This document shows, in pieces, positions 44,191 to 53,123 of a stretch of DNA of 64,000 bases. The notes beneath the pieces are model-generated. The model saw nothing but the letters and a program-made list of their open reading frames with translations, was not told where the DNA came from and did not search any database. Within the stretch, counting starts at the first letter, position 1, and every line of letters starts with the position of its first letter. This stretch comes from Sulfitobacter aestuariivivens (GTDB taxonomy: Bacteria; Pseudomonadota; Alphaproteobacteria; Rhodobacterales; Rhodobacteraceae): NCBI RefSeq assembly GCF_014763045.1, contig NZ_JACTAG010000001.1, positions 310,001-374,000 of the forward strand. Reading direction: 5' to 3'. Position numbers and translations under genes: made by a program.

Positions 44191-44415
44191 ATGCACACCT
44201 CAAGAAAGACCGCTTTTACGGCTATCGGGGGCCTGACACACCGGGGCAAGACAGTTCTGGCCCGAGGTGCCTCTAAATGTCGCGACTTGGTTCGGCTGTC
44301 ATTCCAGCAAGAGGCAGACCTTGATCGGCTGAGCGAAAGACTGCAACGCGATGCGGGGCTGGATGCGCAAAATCTTGAGATGTCTCGCATTAGCCGCGCG
44401 CCACTCATTCGCTGA
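44191..44415 (+). CDS. Small basic protein of unknown function
   Basis: A 74-residue protein rich in Arg and Lys, with a C-terminal helical part (FQQEADLDRLSERLQRDAGLD). AAAGGAAAG lies 6 bases before the ATG at 44191. It sits between the LysR gene and the stress-controlled BON-LysM gene. The shape recalls short regulatory or DUF1127-like proteins, but no match is claimed. Confidence 0.5.
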   Translation: MHTSRKTAFTAIGGLTHRGKTVLARGASKCRDLVRLSFQQEADLDRLSERLQRDAGLDAQNLEMSRISRAPLIR

Positions 44416-44489
44416 CGACAAAGACTGCCGGCCATCGGCGCAGGGTAAGAATTTAAAGGGGAATTGTCGCGGGATTGTAGCCTTGTGGG

Positions 44490-44514
44490 GGAACGAAAGA
44501 CTCTTCAGATCGTT
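44490..44514 (+). promoter_or_regulatory. EcfG-type general stress promoter
   Basis: GGAAC (44490-44494) and CGTT (44511-44514) are separated by 16 bases. This matches the GGAAC-N16/17-CGTT promoter of the alphaproteobacterial EcfG (RpoE2) sigma factor. It lies 28 bases before the BON-LysM start codon. Confidence 0.8.
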
Positions 44515-44541
44515 GTTCTCTTAACCTTAAGGAGGTCAATC

Positions 44542-44973
44542 ATGGGTTTGTGGAGTTTCGTAAAAGACGCCGGCAAGAAAGTCTTCGGTGGCGGTGGTGA
44601 CGATGAAGTATCGGGCGGCGCGCTGAAAGACGAATTGAAAGAACTCGGACTTGATTCCGACGATATCCAAATTTCTGTCGAAGGGGACAAGGTTAAGGTA
44701 TCGGGAAAGGCTGCAAGCCAAGAGGCCAAGGAGAAAGTGATACTCGCGGTGGGTAACGTTGAAGGCGTCGCCGAAGTCGAGGACGATGTTGAGGGTGGCG
44801 AGGGTGAGCCGGTTTTCCATACGGTGGAAAGCGGTGATACCTTGTGGGCCGTGGCGGAAAAGGCTCTTGGCAACGGCGCGCGCTACACAGAGATTTTTGA
44901 GGCCAACAAGCCGATGCTCAGCGACCCTGACAAGATTTATCCCGGTCAGGTTCTGCGGATCCCAACCGCCTGA
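44542..44973 (+). CDS. ygaU: BON-LysM protein, YgaU/Kbp-like
   Basis: A 143-residue protein with a BON domain (about 25-85) and a C-terminal LysM domain (about 92-141, VESGDTLWAVAEKALG...YPGQVLRIP). It matches the YgaU/Kbp family (about 149 residues), where BON-LysM is a potassium-binding protein induced by osmotic and general stress. AAGGAGG lies 6 bases before the ATG at 44542. The EcfG-type promoter directly upstream fits stress induction. A terminator follows. Confidence 0.9.
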   Translation: MGLWSFVKDAGKKVFGGGGDDEVSGGALKDELKELGLDSDDIQISVEGDKVKVSGKAASQEAKEKVILAVGNVEGVAEVEDDVEGGEGEPVFHTVESGDTLWAVAEKALGNGARYTEIFEANKPMLSDPDKIYPGQVLRIPTA

Positions 44974-44998
44974 AACAACATCCACGGGAGAACTGGGT

Positions 44999-45033
44999 GG
45001 GGCGCTTGCGGAGGCATGCGCCCCGTTTTATTT
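44999..45033 (+). terminator. Intrinsic terminator
   Basis: Stem GGGGCGC (44999-45005) with GCGCCCC (45018-45024), a 12-base loop, then GTTTTATTT. It ends the BON-LysM transcript. Confidence 0.85.
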
Positions 45034-45156
45034 GGCGGCCCGATTTGACGCCACGTCGCTCCGCCCCATGTTTCCTTGTGTATTGCGACATTACAACGCA
45101 TGCTTAACGGCACTTAAAACATCGCTGGTCAAACCGGCGCTCATGGGAGGATGAAG

Positions 45157-47022
45157 ATGGCGTACAGTGGGCTCGCTGACAAGCTGGCGATTGAGAATGA
45201 AAAACCGTGGGCGGACAGAGATGTCCCTGTCACGTTATATGGCCAGCTAAGCCAGACTGCAGGCAAGTTTCCTGACTACAAGGCGATGAGTTTTCAGTTG
45301 TTGTCGGGTGCGACAGACAAGGCCGAAACACTGAGCTGGAAGGATCTGCACGGCAAGGTATCTCAGGCGGCAAACCTGTTCCGCTCTTTGGGTATCGGGC
45401 CCACCGATGTTGTGGCCTATGTGCTGCCCAACTGTAACGAGACACTGCTGACGCTGTTGGGCGGAGCCGTTGCCGGCATTTCCAACCCGATCAACCCGCT
45501 GCTGGAACCCGAGCAAATCGGTTCGATCCTGCGCGAGACCGGTGCGTCTGTGGTTGTCACACTGCGCCCCTTCCCAAAGACGGATGTGGCGGAAAAAACC
45601 GCTGCCGCGGTCAAGCTCGCGCCCGGCGTCCATACCGTTCTTGAGGTTGATCTTGTCCGCTACCTGACGCCGCCAAAATCATGGATCGTGCCCTTCATCA
45701 GGCCCAAGAACAATACGCAAAATCAAGCCAAATACCTGAATTTTAACGCGGAACTGGCCAAGCATAACACCACGCTCGACTTCGAAGACGTGCAGGAAGA
45801 CCGCGTTGGCTTCTATTTCCACACCGGCGGCACCACGGGCATGCCAAAGGTGGCACAACACACATATGGCGGCTCAATCTACAATGGTTGGGTCGGCACA
45901 ACGACGCTTCTCAGCGAAGACGACGTGCTGCTGTGCCCCTTGCCGCTCTTTCACGTGATGGCCTGTCAGGTGATGGTCATGGGGGCGTTGGCCTCTGGTG
46001 CCCATGTCGTATTCCCGACGCCGCAAGGCTACCGCGGCGAAGGCGTTTTTGACAACATCTGGAAGCTGGTGGAGCGGTGGAAAGTGACCTTTGTGGTCTC
46101 TGTGCCGACGGCGCTGGCCGCAACTATGCAGGTGCCGGTGAATGCCGATATCTCGTCGGTCAAGACGGCGTTCTCTGGATCCGCGCCACTTCCGCTCGAG
46201 CTGTTCAAGCGGTTTGAAGACAAGACCGGCATGACCATCGTCGAAGGTTACGGCATGACCGAGGCAACTTGCCTTGTTTCCGGCAACCCGATTGATGGTG
46301 AAAAGAAGGTCGGTTCGATCGGTATTCCGTTCCCCTACACAGACATCAAGATCATCAAGAACGGTGAAGAAGCCGGGGTTGATGAGATTGGCGAGATTTG
46401 TGTGTCCAACCCGGGTGTATATGTCGGCAATACCTATACAGAAGCAGAAAAGAACGCGAACCTTTACCACGATGGAAAGTATCTGCGCACAGGTGATCTG
46501 GGCCGGGTCGACGCCGACGGTTACATGTGGATTACGGGCCGCTCCAAAGACCTGATCATTCGCGGCGGTCACAACATTGACCCCGCCGAAATCGAAGAGG
46601 CGCTTTTGGGGCATGAGGCCGTGGGCTTTGCCGGGGCCATTGGCCAGCCCGATGCCCATGCAGGTGAATTGCCCTGTGTGTACGTCGAACTGGTGGAAGG
46701 TGCATCAGCAACCCCCGAAGAGTTGATGGCGTTCTGCAAGGAGAAAGTGACGGAACGTGCCGCACATCCCAAGCATGTCACGATCATGGACGAACTGCCC
46801 AAGACGGCTGTCGGCAAGATATTCAAGCCCGATCTGCGCAAACAGGCCATCACTCGGATCTTCAACGCCGACCTGGAGACCAAGGGCCATGCCGCCCGCG
46901 TAACCAACGTGATCGACGACAAAAAGCGCGGTCTGGTGGCACAGGTGACCATGAACGGGTCCAGCAAGGCGGATGTTGACGGCGCACTTGGATCCTACAC
47001 TCAACCTTGGGAAGAAGCTTGA
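45157..47022 (+). CDS. Acyl-CoA synthetase (AMP-forming)
   Basis: A 621-residue ANL-superfamily enzyme with the AMP-binding motif YFHTGGTTGMPK (about 221-232), VEGYGMTEATC, and the hinge/lysine region GRSKDLIIRGGHNIDP and KTAVGKIFKPDLR. It activates fatty or related acids to acyl-CoA via acyl-AMP. GGAGG lies 7 bases before ATG 45157; the ATG at 45151 overlaps that site and is less likely. It is translationally linked to the following esterase gene by a TTGA overlap. Length exceeds typical FadD (about 560) because of a C-terminal extension. Confidence 0.9.
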   Translation: MAYSGLADKLAIENEKPWADRDVPVTLYGQLSQTAGKFPDYKAMSFQLLSGATDKAETLSWKDLHGKVSQAANLFRSLGIGPTDVVAYVLPNCNETLLTLLGGAVAGISNPINPLLEPEQIGSILRETGASVVVTLRPFPKTDVAEKTAAAVKLAPGVHTVLEVDLVRYLTPPKSWIVPFIRPKNNTQNQAKYLNFNAELAKHNTTLDFEDVQEDRVGFYFHTGGTTGMPKVAQHTYGGSIYNGWVGTTTLLSEDDVLLCPLPLFHVMACQVMVMGALASGAHVVFPTPQGYRGEGVFDNIWKLVERWKVTFVVSVPTALAATMQVPVNADISSVKTAFSGSAPLPLELFKRFEDKTGMTIVEGYGMTEATCLVSGNPIDGEKKVGSIGIPFPYTDIKIIKNGEEAGVDEIGEICVSNPGVYVGNTYTEAEKNANLYHDGKYLRTGDLGRVDADGYMWITGRSKDLIIRGGHNIDPAEIEEALLGHEAVGFAGAIGQPDAHAGELPCVYVELVEGASATPEELMAFCKEKVTERAAHPKHVTIMDELPKTAVGKIFKPDLRKQAITRIFNADLETKGHAARVTNVIDDKKRGLVAQVTMNGSSKADVDGALGSYTQPWEEA

Positions 47023-47957
47023 GCGCACCGGACTACCGCACTCTCATAGATGCTGACATGTGGGCGTTCATCGACAAGGTGAACGCCCTCTATCCGCCTG
47101 GTGCGGTCGACTTTTCCATCGAAGAACAGCGTGCGCTTTACAACGACGTGTGTCGGGTCTTCTATCAGGGTCGACCCGCGGGTGTGTCCAGCTGGGATGA
47201 AGATCACGGCGGTGTCCCTTGCCGCCGTTACGAGCTGTGCGAAAGCGACGTGACCCTCATTTATCTGCATGGCGGTGGCAACGTTGTCGGCGATTTGGAC
47301 TCGCACGATGATGTCTGCGCAGAAATCTGTGACCGCACCGGATACCGCGTCATTGCGGTGGACTACGGGCTTGCACCAGAGGTGGTTTACCCGGGCTGCT
47401 TCAATGATGGCTGGTCGGCGTTTACAGCCGTGGCAGAGGCCTTTGACGGTCACTTGATGTTGGCAGGTGACAGCGCTGGCGGCACCCTGGCAGCCGCAAT
47501 TGTCCACCACGCACGCAGACGGGTCGCGGGCCGCATTATCGGTCAGATCCTGATTTATCCAAGTCTGGGCGGCGACATGACGCGCGGCAGCTTTGTCCGG
47601 TATGCCAACGCGCCACATCTTACCACCCAGGACGTGATCTATTTCATCGACCAGCGTTTGGGCGGGGCGGAACCGCCCAAGGGTGACGGGTGCTTTGCGC
47701 CGCTGCAGGACGCGGAATTCTCTGGTTTGCCCCCGACAGTCTGCATCTCCGCGCAATGCGATCCTCTGGCGGGTGAGGGGGAAACCTACTGCGACAAACT
47801 CCGCGCAGCCGGTGGGCGTGCAGAATGGATCAATGTGCCTGGCATGGTGCACGGATGCCTGCGCGCGAGGGGCATATCTCCGGCCGCTGCGGGGTTCTTT
47901 GACACGGTGGTTGAGGCGATAGATGCGCTCGGACAGGGCAGGTGGCCCTATCAGTAG
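47019..47957 (+). CDS. HSL-type alpha/beta-hydrolase esterase
   Basis: A 312-residue esterase of the hormone-sensitive-lipase family. The oxyanion motif HGGG (84-87), nucleophile GDSAGG (S152) and the C-terminal GMVHG histidine are all present. TTG at 47019 overlaps the acyl-CoA synthetase stop (TTGA) and has GGAAG 7 bases upstream; the next ATG (47058) would trim the N-terminus. Pairing with an acyl-CoA synthetase suggests ester cleavage followed by activation of the acid. It is followed by a convergent gene. Confidence 0.85.
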   Translation: MSAPDYRTLIDADMWAFIDKVNALYPPGAVDFSIEEQRALYNDVCRVFYQGRPAGVSSWDEDHGGVPCRRYELCESDVTLIYLHGGGNVVGDLDSHDDVCAEICDRTGYRVIAVDYGLAPEVVYPGCFNDGWSAFTAVAEAFDGHLMLAGDSAGGTLAAAIVHHARRRVAGRIIGQILIYPSLGGDMTRGSFVRYANAPHLTTQDVIYFIDQRLGGAEPPKGDGCFAPLQDAEFSGLPPTVCISAQCDPLAGEGETYCDKLRAAGGRAEWINVPGMVHGCLRARGISPAAAGFFDTVVEAIDALGQGRWPYQ

Positions 47958-47978
47958 GATCCGGGGCAGGCGGTTACT

Positions 47979-48815
47979 CTAGCTCAGAAAGCTATCGGCC
48001 TTCATCGAACCGGCGATCGGTGCGCCAAGCCTGTTGAGGATCGTCGGGGCCAGCTGCAACTGATCAATGACCACGTCTTCCGCTGGTCCCTCTGCAGGCC
48101 CGAAGTAGTAGAGGGCTGCCTCCTGCTGCAGCGCGCCGCGTCCGCCGTGATGACCGCGCTCGTCCTGCCCGTGATCCGCTGTCACGATCACTTCATAGCC
48201 CGCCGCAAGCCACTTAGGAATAAAGGGGGCCAGCATCTCGTCCATGACGGCACAGGCGTGGTCCATTTCCTGACAATCATGAAAGAACCGATGGCCCATG
48301 CTGTCGAGCGTACAGGTGTGCAACATTCCGTAGTTCAGCCCGAACCGCTGGCACAGGTTTGTCAGCGTGCCGAAAAGATCAACATCAGAGGGGGTCATCT
48401 GGTTGATCATCCCGTAGCCCGTCATCGTATGAAAGCGGCCATGATTGATAGTGTCACTGTCTGGCTCATCATATTCGATATCGCGGACATAATCGAAAGG
48501 ATGGCGGTTGAAAAATTCAGACCAGAAGGAATGTGCGACCGCGCCCGTGACCCCACCGCCTGCTCGGACCTGGGCAAAGACATCCTTTTCCTTCAGGCGA
48601 AAGACGTTGCCATTGCCCGTGCAGCCATGCACCGCCGGTGAGACACCAGTATGGATCGATGCATAACATGAGGCCGAGATGGATGGCAGCACCGCGCGCA
48701 GTTTCCAAACCCGCGCATCGCCGCTGTCTACCCAGCCTTCCAGATTGCCGAAAAGCCTGCGCCAGTTGCGCCACGGCACTCCATCAAGAATGATCAGCAG
48801 CAGTTTTCGATTCAT
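47979..48815 (-). CDS. Type I phosphodiesterase/nucleotide pyrophosphatase-like protein
   Basis: A 278-residue alkaline-phosphatase-superfamily enzyme. It has the early metal site ILDGV (9-13), the nucleophile region SISASCYASIHTG (44-56), and the late metal ligands HTCTLDSMGHR and TADHGQ with GHHGG. Nucleotide pyrophosphatase/phosphodiesterase-like activity is likely; the substrate is unknown. AAGGA lies 7 bases before the ATG. No signal peptide, so it is cytoplasmic. It is near bciA but not clearly linked to it. Confidence 0.85.
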   Translation of the reverse strand: MNRKLLLIILDGVPWRNWRRLFGNLEGWVDSGDARVWKLRAVLPSISASCYASIHTGVSPAVHGCTGNGNVFRLKEKDVFAQVRAGGGVTGAVAHSFWSEFFNRHPFDYVRDIEYDEPDSDTINHGRFHTMTGYGMINQMTPSDVDLFGTLTNLCQRFGLNYGMLHTCTLDSMGHRFFHDCQEMDHACAVMDEMLAPFIPKWLAAGYEVIVTADHGQDERGHHGGRGALQQEAALYYFGPAEGPAEDVVIDQLQLAPTILNRLGAPIAGSMKADSFLS

Positions 48816-48871
48816 GAGCGTTGTCCTTTTATTGAGAGCACGCTGTGACAGGACAGGTGATTTTGCAAGTC

Positions 48872-49828
48872 TTAGAAAACCGCGTGATCGCCGCGCTCTG
48901 GGGTTGCCGTGCCGTTGATCAGACTTTCGTAATGATCAAACAGCCGATCGCTGCCAAATTCAGGTGTGGCGTCCGCGTCGTAGCGGCGTGATTCCGGGTC
49001 CCAGACCAGCATGGATTCCGTCGCGTAATACTTGCCGATCTGCGCCAATGCGGCCTTGGCGCGCAGCGGCGGGAGGATCCGGCCCCCGACACGCAGGGCG
49101 CTTTCGATCCCCGAAAGCAGGCCTATCGGCACATGCCGGAATTTCTGAGGCTGACCGGTGAGCTCAAACAACCGGTTGCCCATGTCCAACGGTGTCAGGG
49201 CCGGGCCGGGCCCGCCGATGGGCAGGGTGCGGCTCTGCCGGGTGGTATCTTGCAGGCAGGACACCAGATAAGCGGCGAGGTCACGGTCAGAAATCGGTTT
49301 ACAGGCCGTCAGCTTTCCGTCCTCAAACACTACATAGGGCCGACCGGCCTGTACGCGGCCAACCTGCCCGGAAAGCGATTTGAAAAGGGCTGTAGGGCGC
49401 ACGATAGTATGGGTCAGGGAAGACGCGGCGAGCGCGGCCTCAAAAGCCAGTTTGGCGTGCTGAAAGGCAAGCCGCGGTTTTTGTACGCAAATCGCAGACA
49501 GCAGAACGAAGTTTTCAACACCGGCTGCTTCGGATGCCCCCAGAATGGTGACGTGCGCATCGTAATCGATGGCCCAGGCATCCTGCGGAACGCCGGTGCG
49601 GGACGCAAGGCACGACAATACGCCACGCACGCGATGGGCGATCATGGCCTTGGTTGCAGCCGCCCGGTCGGTGATGTCCAGCGCCACGAACCGCACGCCC
49701 GGGACGGCAGGATCGCGTCGGCCTGCCGCAATCACCGGGTAGCCTTCATCGCGCAGCCGAAGAGCTGCGGCTCGGCCCGCCGTTCCGGTCCCCCCCAGTA
49801 GCATGATGGTGTCATTTGTGGTGTGCAT
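48872..49828 (-). CDS. bciA: Divinyl chlorophyllide a 8-vinyl-reductase, BciA-type
   Basis: A 318-residue Rossmann-fold reductase with the NADPH motif LGGTGTAG (11-18). The family-specific stretches VRPTALFKSLSGQVGRV, KPISDRDLAAYLVSCL, IGGPGPALTPLDMG, GKYYATESMLVWDP and the C-terminal ERGDHAVF fit BciA. The enzyme reduces the 8-vinyl group of divinyl chlorophyllide during (bacterio)chlorophyll synthesis. AAGGA lies 6 bases before the ATG. No other photosynthesis gene is in the window, so bciA is outside a cluster here, as in some roseobacters. The assignment rests on recalled family sequence. Confidence 0.85.
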   Translation of the reverse strand: MHTTNDTIMLLGGTGTAGRAAALRLRDEGYPVIAAGRRDPAVPGVRFVALDITDRAAATKAMIAHRVRGVLSCLASRTGVPQDAWAIDYDAHVTILGASEAAGVENFVLLSAICVQKPRLAFQHAKLAFEAALAASSLTHTIVRPTALFKSLSGQVGRVQAGRPYVVFEDGKLTACKPISDRDLAAYLVSCLQDTTRQSRTLPIGGPGPALTPLDMGNRLFELTGQPQKFRHVPIGLLSGIESALRVGGRILPPLRAKAALAQIGKYYATESMLVWDPESRRYDADATPEFGSDRLFDHYESLINGTATPERGDHAVF

Positions 49829-49975
49829 TTGCGTCCTTCATTCCCCCCACTATAGCCTCAGCCAGTGGCCGTGCGAAACCACTGTCATCGCGGGTTTGTG
49901 AGAGGCGCGTGACGAACTGTCATGAGGTCATGCTGCGATCCCGGGTTAAGGTGGCGCAATTGCAAGGAGAGGCAG

Positions 49976-50479
49976 ATGGCCCGGAAAACGAGCAAACGCA
50001 AATCGGCGCAGGCCGCGCAAGTCTCACGGGCGGTGGGATGGTCTCGGCGCGATATGCTGCGGATGGGACGCAATGGGGCAATCGCAACGGTGCTGCTTGC
50101 CGGTGCGGGCTATGCCGGAAGCCGCTGGTTCGCGGCCTATCAGCATGAGCATGACCTTGCGCGCATCGGTCAGGGCAAACCTGCGGTTGTGCAGGTACAT
50201 GACCCACTGTGCCCCACATGCACCGCGCTGCAGCGCGAAACCAAAAAGGCAATGAAGCGATTTGGCGAATGTGATCTGCTTTATCTTGTGGCCGATATCC
50301 GGCAGGATACCGGTGCCGCCTTTGCCGCCGTTCATAATGTCCCGCATGTGACACTCGTCCTGCTGGATGGGGCCGGAGAGGTCACGCAGGTGTTGCAGGG
50401 AATGCGCTATCATGACGAGATAGAACCCATTCTCGCGGGTCATTTTGCAGCCCATGGGAACGGCGCGCAGCGCTCCTGA
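49976..50479 (+). CDS. Tat-exported thioredoxin-like protein
   Basis: A 167-residue protein with a twin-arginine signal (SRRDMLRMG, about 23-31, then a hydrophobic stretch to about 50). A thioredoxin-like fold follows with DPLCPTCTALQ, the CPTC redox pair. It is probably a periplasmic or membrane-anchored dithiol oxidoreductase. AAGGAGA lies 5 bases before ATG 49976. Convergent with the ABC importer; its partner is unknown. Confidence 0.8.
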   Translation: MARKTSKRKSAQAAQVSRAVGWSRRDMLRMGRNGAIATVLLAGAGYAGSRWFAAYQHEHDLARIGQGKPAVVQVHDPLCPTCTALQRETKKAMKRFGECDLLYLVADIRQDTGAAFAAVHNVPHVTLVLLDGAGEVTQVLQGMRYHDEIEPILAGHFAAHGNGAQRS

Positions 50480-50596
50480 GCCTGAGGGCTCAGATCGCCC
50501 CGCCCGCCGTCCCGATTGCGCCACGCCAATGACCGGTGTGTCTGCACCCGGCGCGCCGAGGTATTTTCAAAAGGGTGAATAGGATGTGGAGGCGCC

Positions 50597-52237
50597 CTAG
50601 TTGCCAGCGCTTTCCATTTTGCGGTGTTCCAGCACCTCTTCGAGCCATCCAAGCTTCATTTCCGGCACCGAGCTCAGCAAAAGATCCGTGTAGTCGTCGA
50701 ATGGCGGCGACAGGACCTGCGATTTCGGGCCGTAACGGACAACCTCGCCCTGAAACATGACCGCAATGCTATCTGCGATCGCTTTCACAGTGGCCAGATC
50801 GTGGGTGATGAACAGATAGGCTACATCTTCGATCTTTTGCAGTTCCAGCAGGAGCTTGAGAATGCCATCGGCCACCAGCGGGTCAAGAGCTGAGGTGACT
50901 TCGTCGCAGATGATCATCTTGGGCTTGGCAGCCAGCGCCCGGGCGATACACACGCGTTGTTTCTGCCCGCCGGACAGTTCCGCCGGATAGCGGTCCTGAA
51001 ACCCGTCACCCAGTTCGATTTCATCGAGCAGTTCCTGAATGCGTTTTTGTTTTTCAGCGCCCTTCAGCCCGAAATAAAATTCGAGAGGCCGTCCGATGAT
51101 GGTCCCAACCGTCTGCCGGGGGTTCATCGCGGTGTCCGCCATCTGATAGATCATCTGCAGCTCGCGCAGGTCTTCAAGCGGGCGTGTTGGCTGGTCAGGT
51201 GTCAGCGTGCGACCGTCAAACGTGATCTGGCCCGCCGAAGGCGGCAGCAGACCCGTGATGACGCGTGCCAGCGTTGATTTGCCCGAGCCGGATTCGCCAA
51301 CGACGGCGAGGGTCTGGCCGCGGTACATCTCAACGCTGATATCCTTGAGAACATCAAAGTCTGTGCCCTTGTAGCGCGCCGTGATGTTTTCGACCTTGAG
51401 AATGGGCGTATCGCCCGGCTGCTTTTCTTCGTGCCGGATGGATCTTACCGACACCAGCGCCTTAGTATAGTCCTCTTGCGGGTCGTTGATGATCTGATCA
51501 ACGGTGCCGTATTCCACCATCTCGCCCATTCTGAGGACCATGATGTGGTCTGATACCTGTGCCACGACTGCAAGATCGTGCGTAATATAGAGGGCGGCGA
51601 CACCCGTGTCGCGGATGGCGTCCTTGATCGCTGCCAGCACGTCGATCTGGGTCGTCACGTCAAGCGCCGTGGTCGGTTCGTCAAAGACCACGAGGTCGGG
51701 TTCCGGGCATAGCGCCAGTGCGGTCATGCAGCGTTGCAGCTGACCGCCGGAAACCTGATGCGGATACCGCGAGCCAATATTTTCCGGGTCCGGAAGGCCC
51801 AGTTTGCGGAAAAGTTCGACGGCGCGGGCTTCGGCGTCTGATTTGTTGAATTTCTTTTGCAGCACGGCGGCTTCGATCACTTGTTCCATGATCTTCTTGG
51901 CCGGGTTGAAGGACGCGGCAGCCGATTGCGATACATAGGTCACTTCCGCGCCGCGCAGACGGCGCACGTCGCGCACGCCCGTCTGGAGAATGTCGCGGCC
52001 GTTTACATGGACTTCGCCACCAGTCAGTTCCACGCCGCCGCGACCATAGGCCATGGCCGCAAGGCCGATGGTTGATTTTCCGGCCCCGGATTCACCGATC
52101 AGGCCCAGAACCTTGCCTGGGGCGAGATCGAAGTCCACGCCGTGCACGATTTCGATGTCTTTGGGGCGTTCGCCGGGGGGGTAAATCGTGGCACCAATCT
52201 TGAGGCCGCGGACTTTGAGAAGGGGGGTGTCGGTCAT
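50597..52237 (-). CDS. Oligopeptide-type ABC transporter, duplicated ATPase
   Basis: A 546-residue fusion of two ATPase domains as in DppD-DppF fusions. Domain one has Walker A GESGAGKST (about 49-57) and signature VSGGQ; domain two has GESGSGKST (about 315) and LSGGQ. Each carries Walker B and the Opp/Dpp C-terminal tail (YTKALVSV, YTDLLLSS). It powers uptake via the two permeases upstream. GGAG lies 8-9 bases before the ATG. It ends the importer operon. Confidence 0.9.
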   Translation of the reverse strand: MTDTPLLKVRGLKIGATIYPPGERPKDIEIVHGVDFDLAPGKVLGLIGESGAGKSTIGLAAMAYGRGGVELTGGEVHVNGRDILQTGVRDVRRLRGAEVTYVSQSAAASFNPAKKIMEQVIEAAVLQKKFNKSDAEARAVELFRKLGLPDPENIGSRYPHQVSGGQLQRCMTALALCPEPDLVVFDEPTTALDVTTQIDVLAAIKDAIRDTGVAALYITHDLAVVAQVSDHIMVLRMGEMVEYGTVDQIINDPQEDYTKALVSVRSIRHEEKQPGDTPILKVENITARYKGTDFDVLKDISVEMYRGQTLAVVGESGSGKSTLARVITGLLPPSAGQITFDGRTLTPDQPTRPLEDLRELQMIYQMADTAMNPRQTVGTIIGRPLEFYFGLKGAEKQKRIQELLDEIELGDGFQDRYPAELSGGQKQRVCIARALAAKPKMIICDEVTSALDPLVADGILKLLLELQKIEDVAYLFITHDLATVKAIADSIAVMFQGEVVRYGPKSQVLSPPFDDYTDLLLSSVPEMKLGWLEEVLEHRKMESAGN

Positions 52238-52307
52238 CTCGGGCTCCGGTGCCCGGATGCGGGCGTTGGATGTGCATATTTTTGGAACATTGAAAGGCGC
52301 GTGTGCA

Positions 52308-53123
52308 TCATCCCCGGCCGCCTTTCAGCGATGTGGTGCGGTTGAGGATCCAGTCGGCCACGAGATTGATGGAGATACACAAGGTGGCGATGGCGTAGGC
52401 CGGATAGAGGGCCGCCTGGATGCCGTAGTTGATCCCTTCCTTGTTCTCTTTCACGATACCGCCCCAGTCTGCTTGCGGGGGTTGGACGCCCAGGCCCAGG
52501 AACGAGAGGGTGGAGATGAAAAGCACCATGAAGATAAAGCGCAGTCCGACCTCGGCCACCAATGGGCTGAGCGCGTTGGGCAGGATCTCACGGAAGATGA
52601 TCCAAGCCGTTTTCTCACCGCGCAGGCGGGCGGCTTCGACATAGTCCATTACCGTGATGTCCACTGCCACCGCGCGTGAGAGGCGGTAGACACGGGTAGA
52701 ATCCAGCAGGCCCATAAGAATTATCAGCGTAATCATGTTCGTCGGCATCACCGAGAGGACCACGAGGGCGAAGATAAGCGAAGGGATCGACATGATGAGA
52801 TCTACGAACCGGCTGAGCACCTGATCTACCCAGCCCCCGGAGACGGCTGCAAAAAAGCCAAGGACCGCGCCGGTCACAAAGCTGAGGGCCGTGGCGGCGG
52901 TAGCGATGAAGATTGTCGTGCGGCCGCCGTAGATGAGACGGGTCAGCAGGTCGCGGCCAATACTGTCGGTGCCCAGAAGATGCTCTGACGACGAGGGTTC
53001 CCACACATCGCCGACAACTTCGGCCATGCCGTAGGGGGCGATGAGGGGTGCGAAGATCGCGGCGAGAAAATAGATGCCCGTAAAAAACAGGCCAATCATG
53101 GCTGAGATGGGTATGTTCTTCAT
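52308..53123 (-). CDS. Oligopeptide-type ABC permease, DppC-like
   Basis: A 271-residue permease with an N-terminal helix, the LLGTDSIGRDLLTRL motif of DppC-type proteins (about 49-63) and five further helices. The EAA loop RGEKTAWIIFREILPNA is present (about 170-186). ATG overlaps the DppB-like stop by ATGA. It forms the second half of the translocation channel. Confidence 0.9.
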   Translation of the reverse strand: MKNIPISAMIGLFFTGIYFLAAIFAPLIAPYGMAEVVGDVWEPSSSEHLLGTDSIGRDLLTRLIYGGRTTIFIATAATALSFVTGAVLGFFAAVSGGWVDQVLSRFVDLIMSIPSLIFALVVLSVMPTNMITLIILMGLLDSTRVYRLSRAVAVDITVMDYVEAARLRGEKTAWIIFREILPNALSPLVAEVGLRFIFMVLFISTLSFLGLGVQPPQADWGGIVKENKEGINYGIQAALYPAYAIATLCISINLVADWILNRTTSLKGGRG

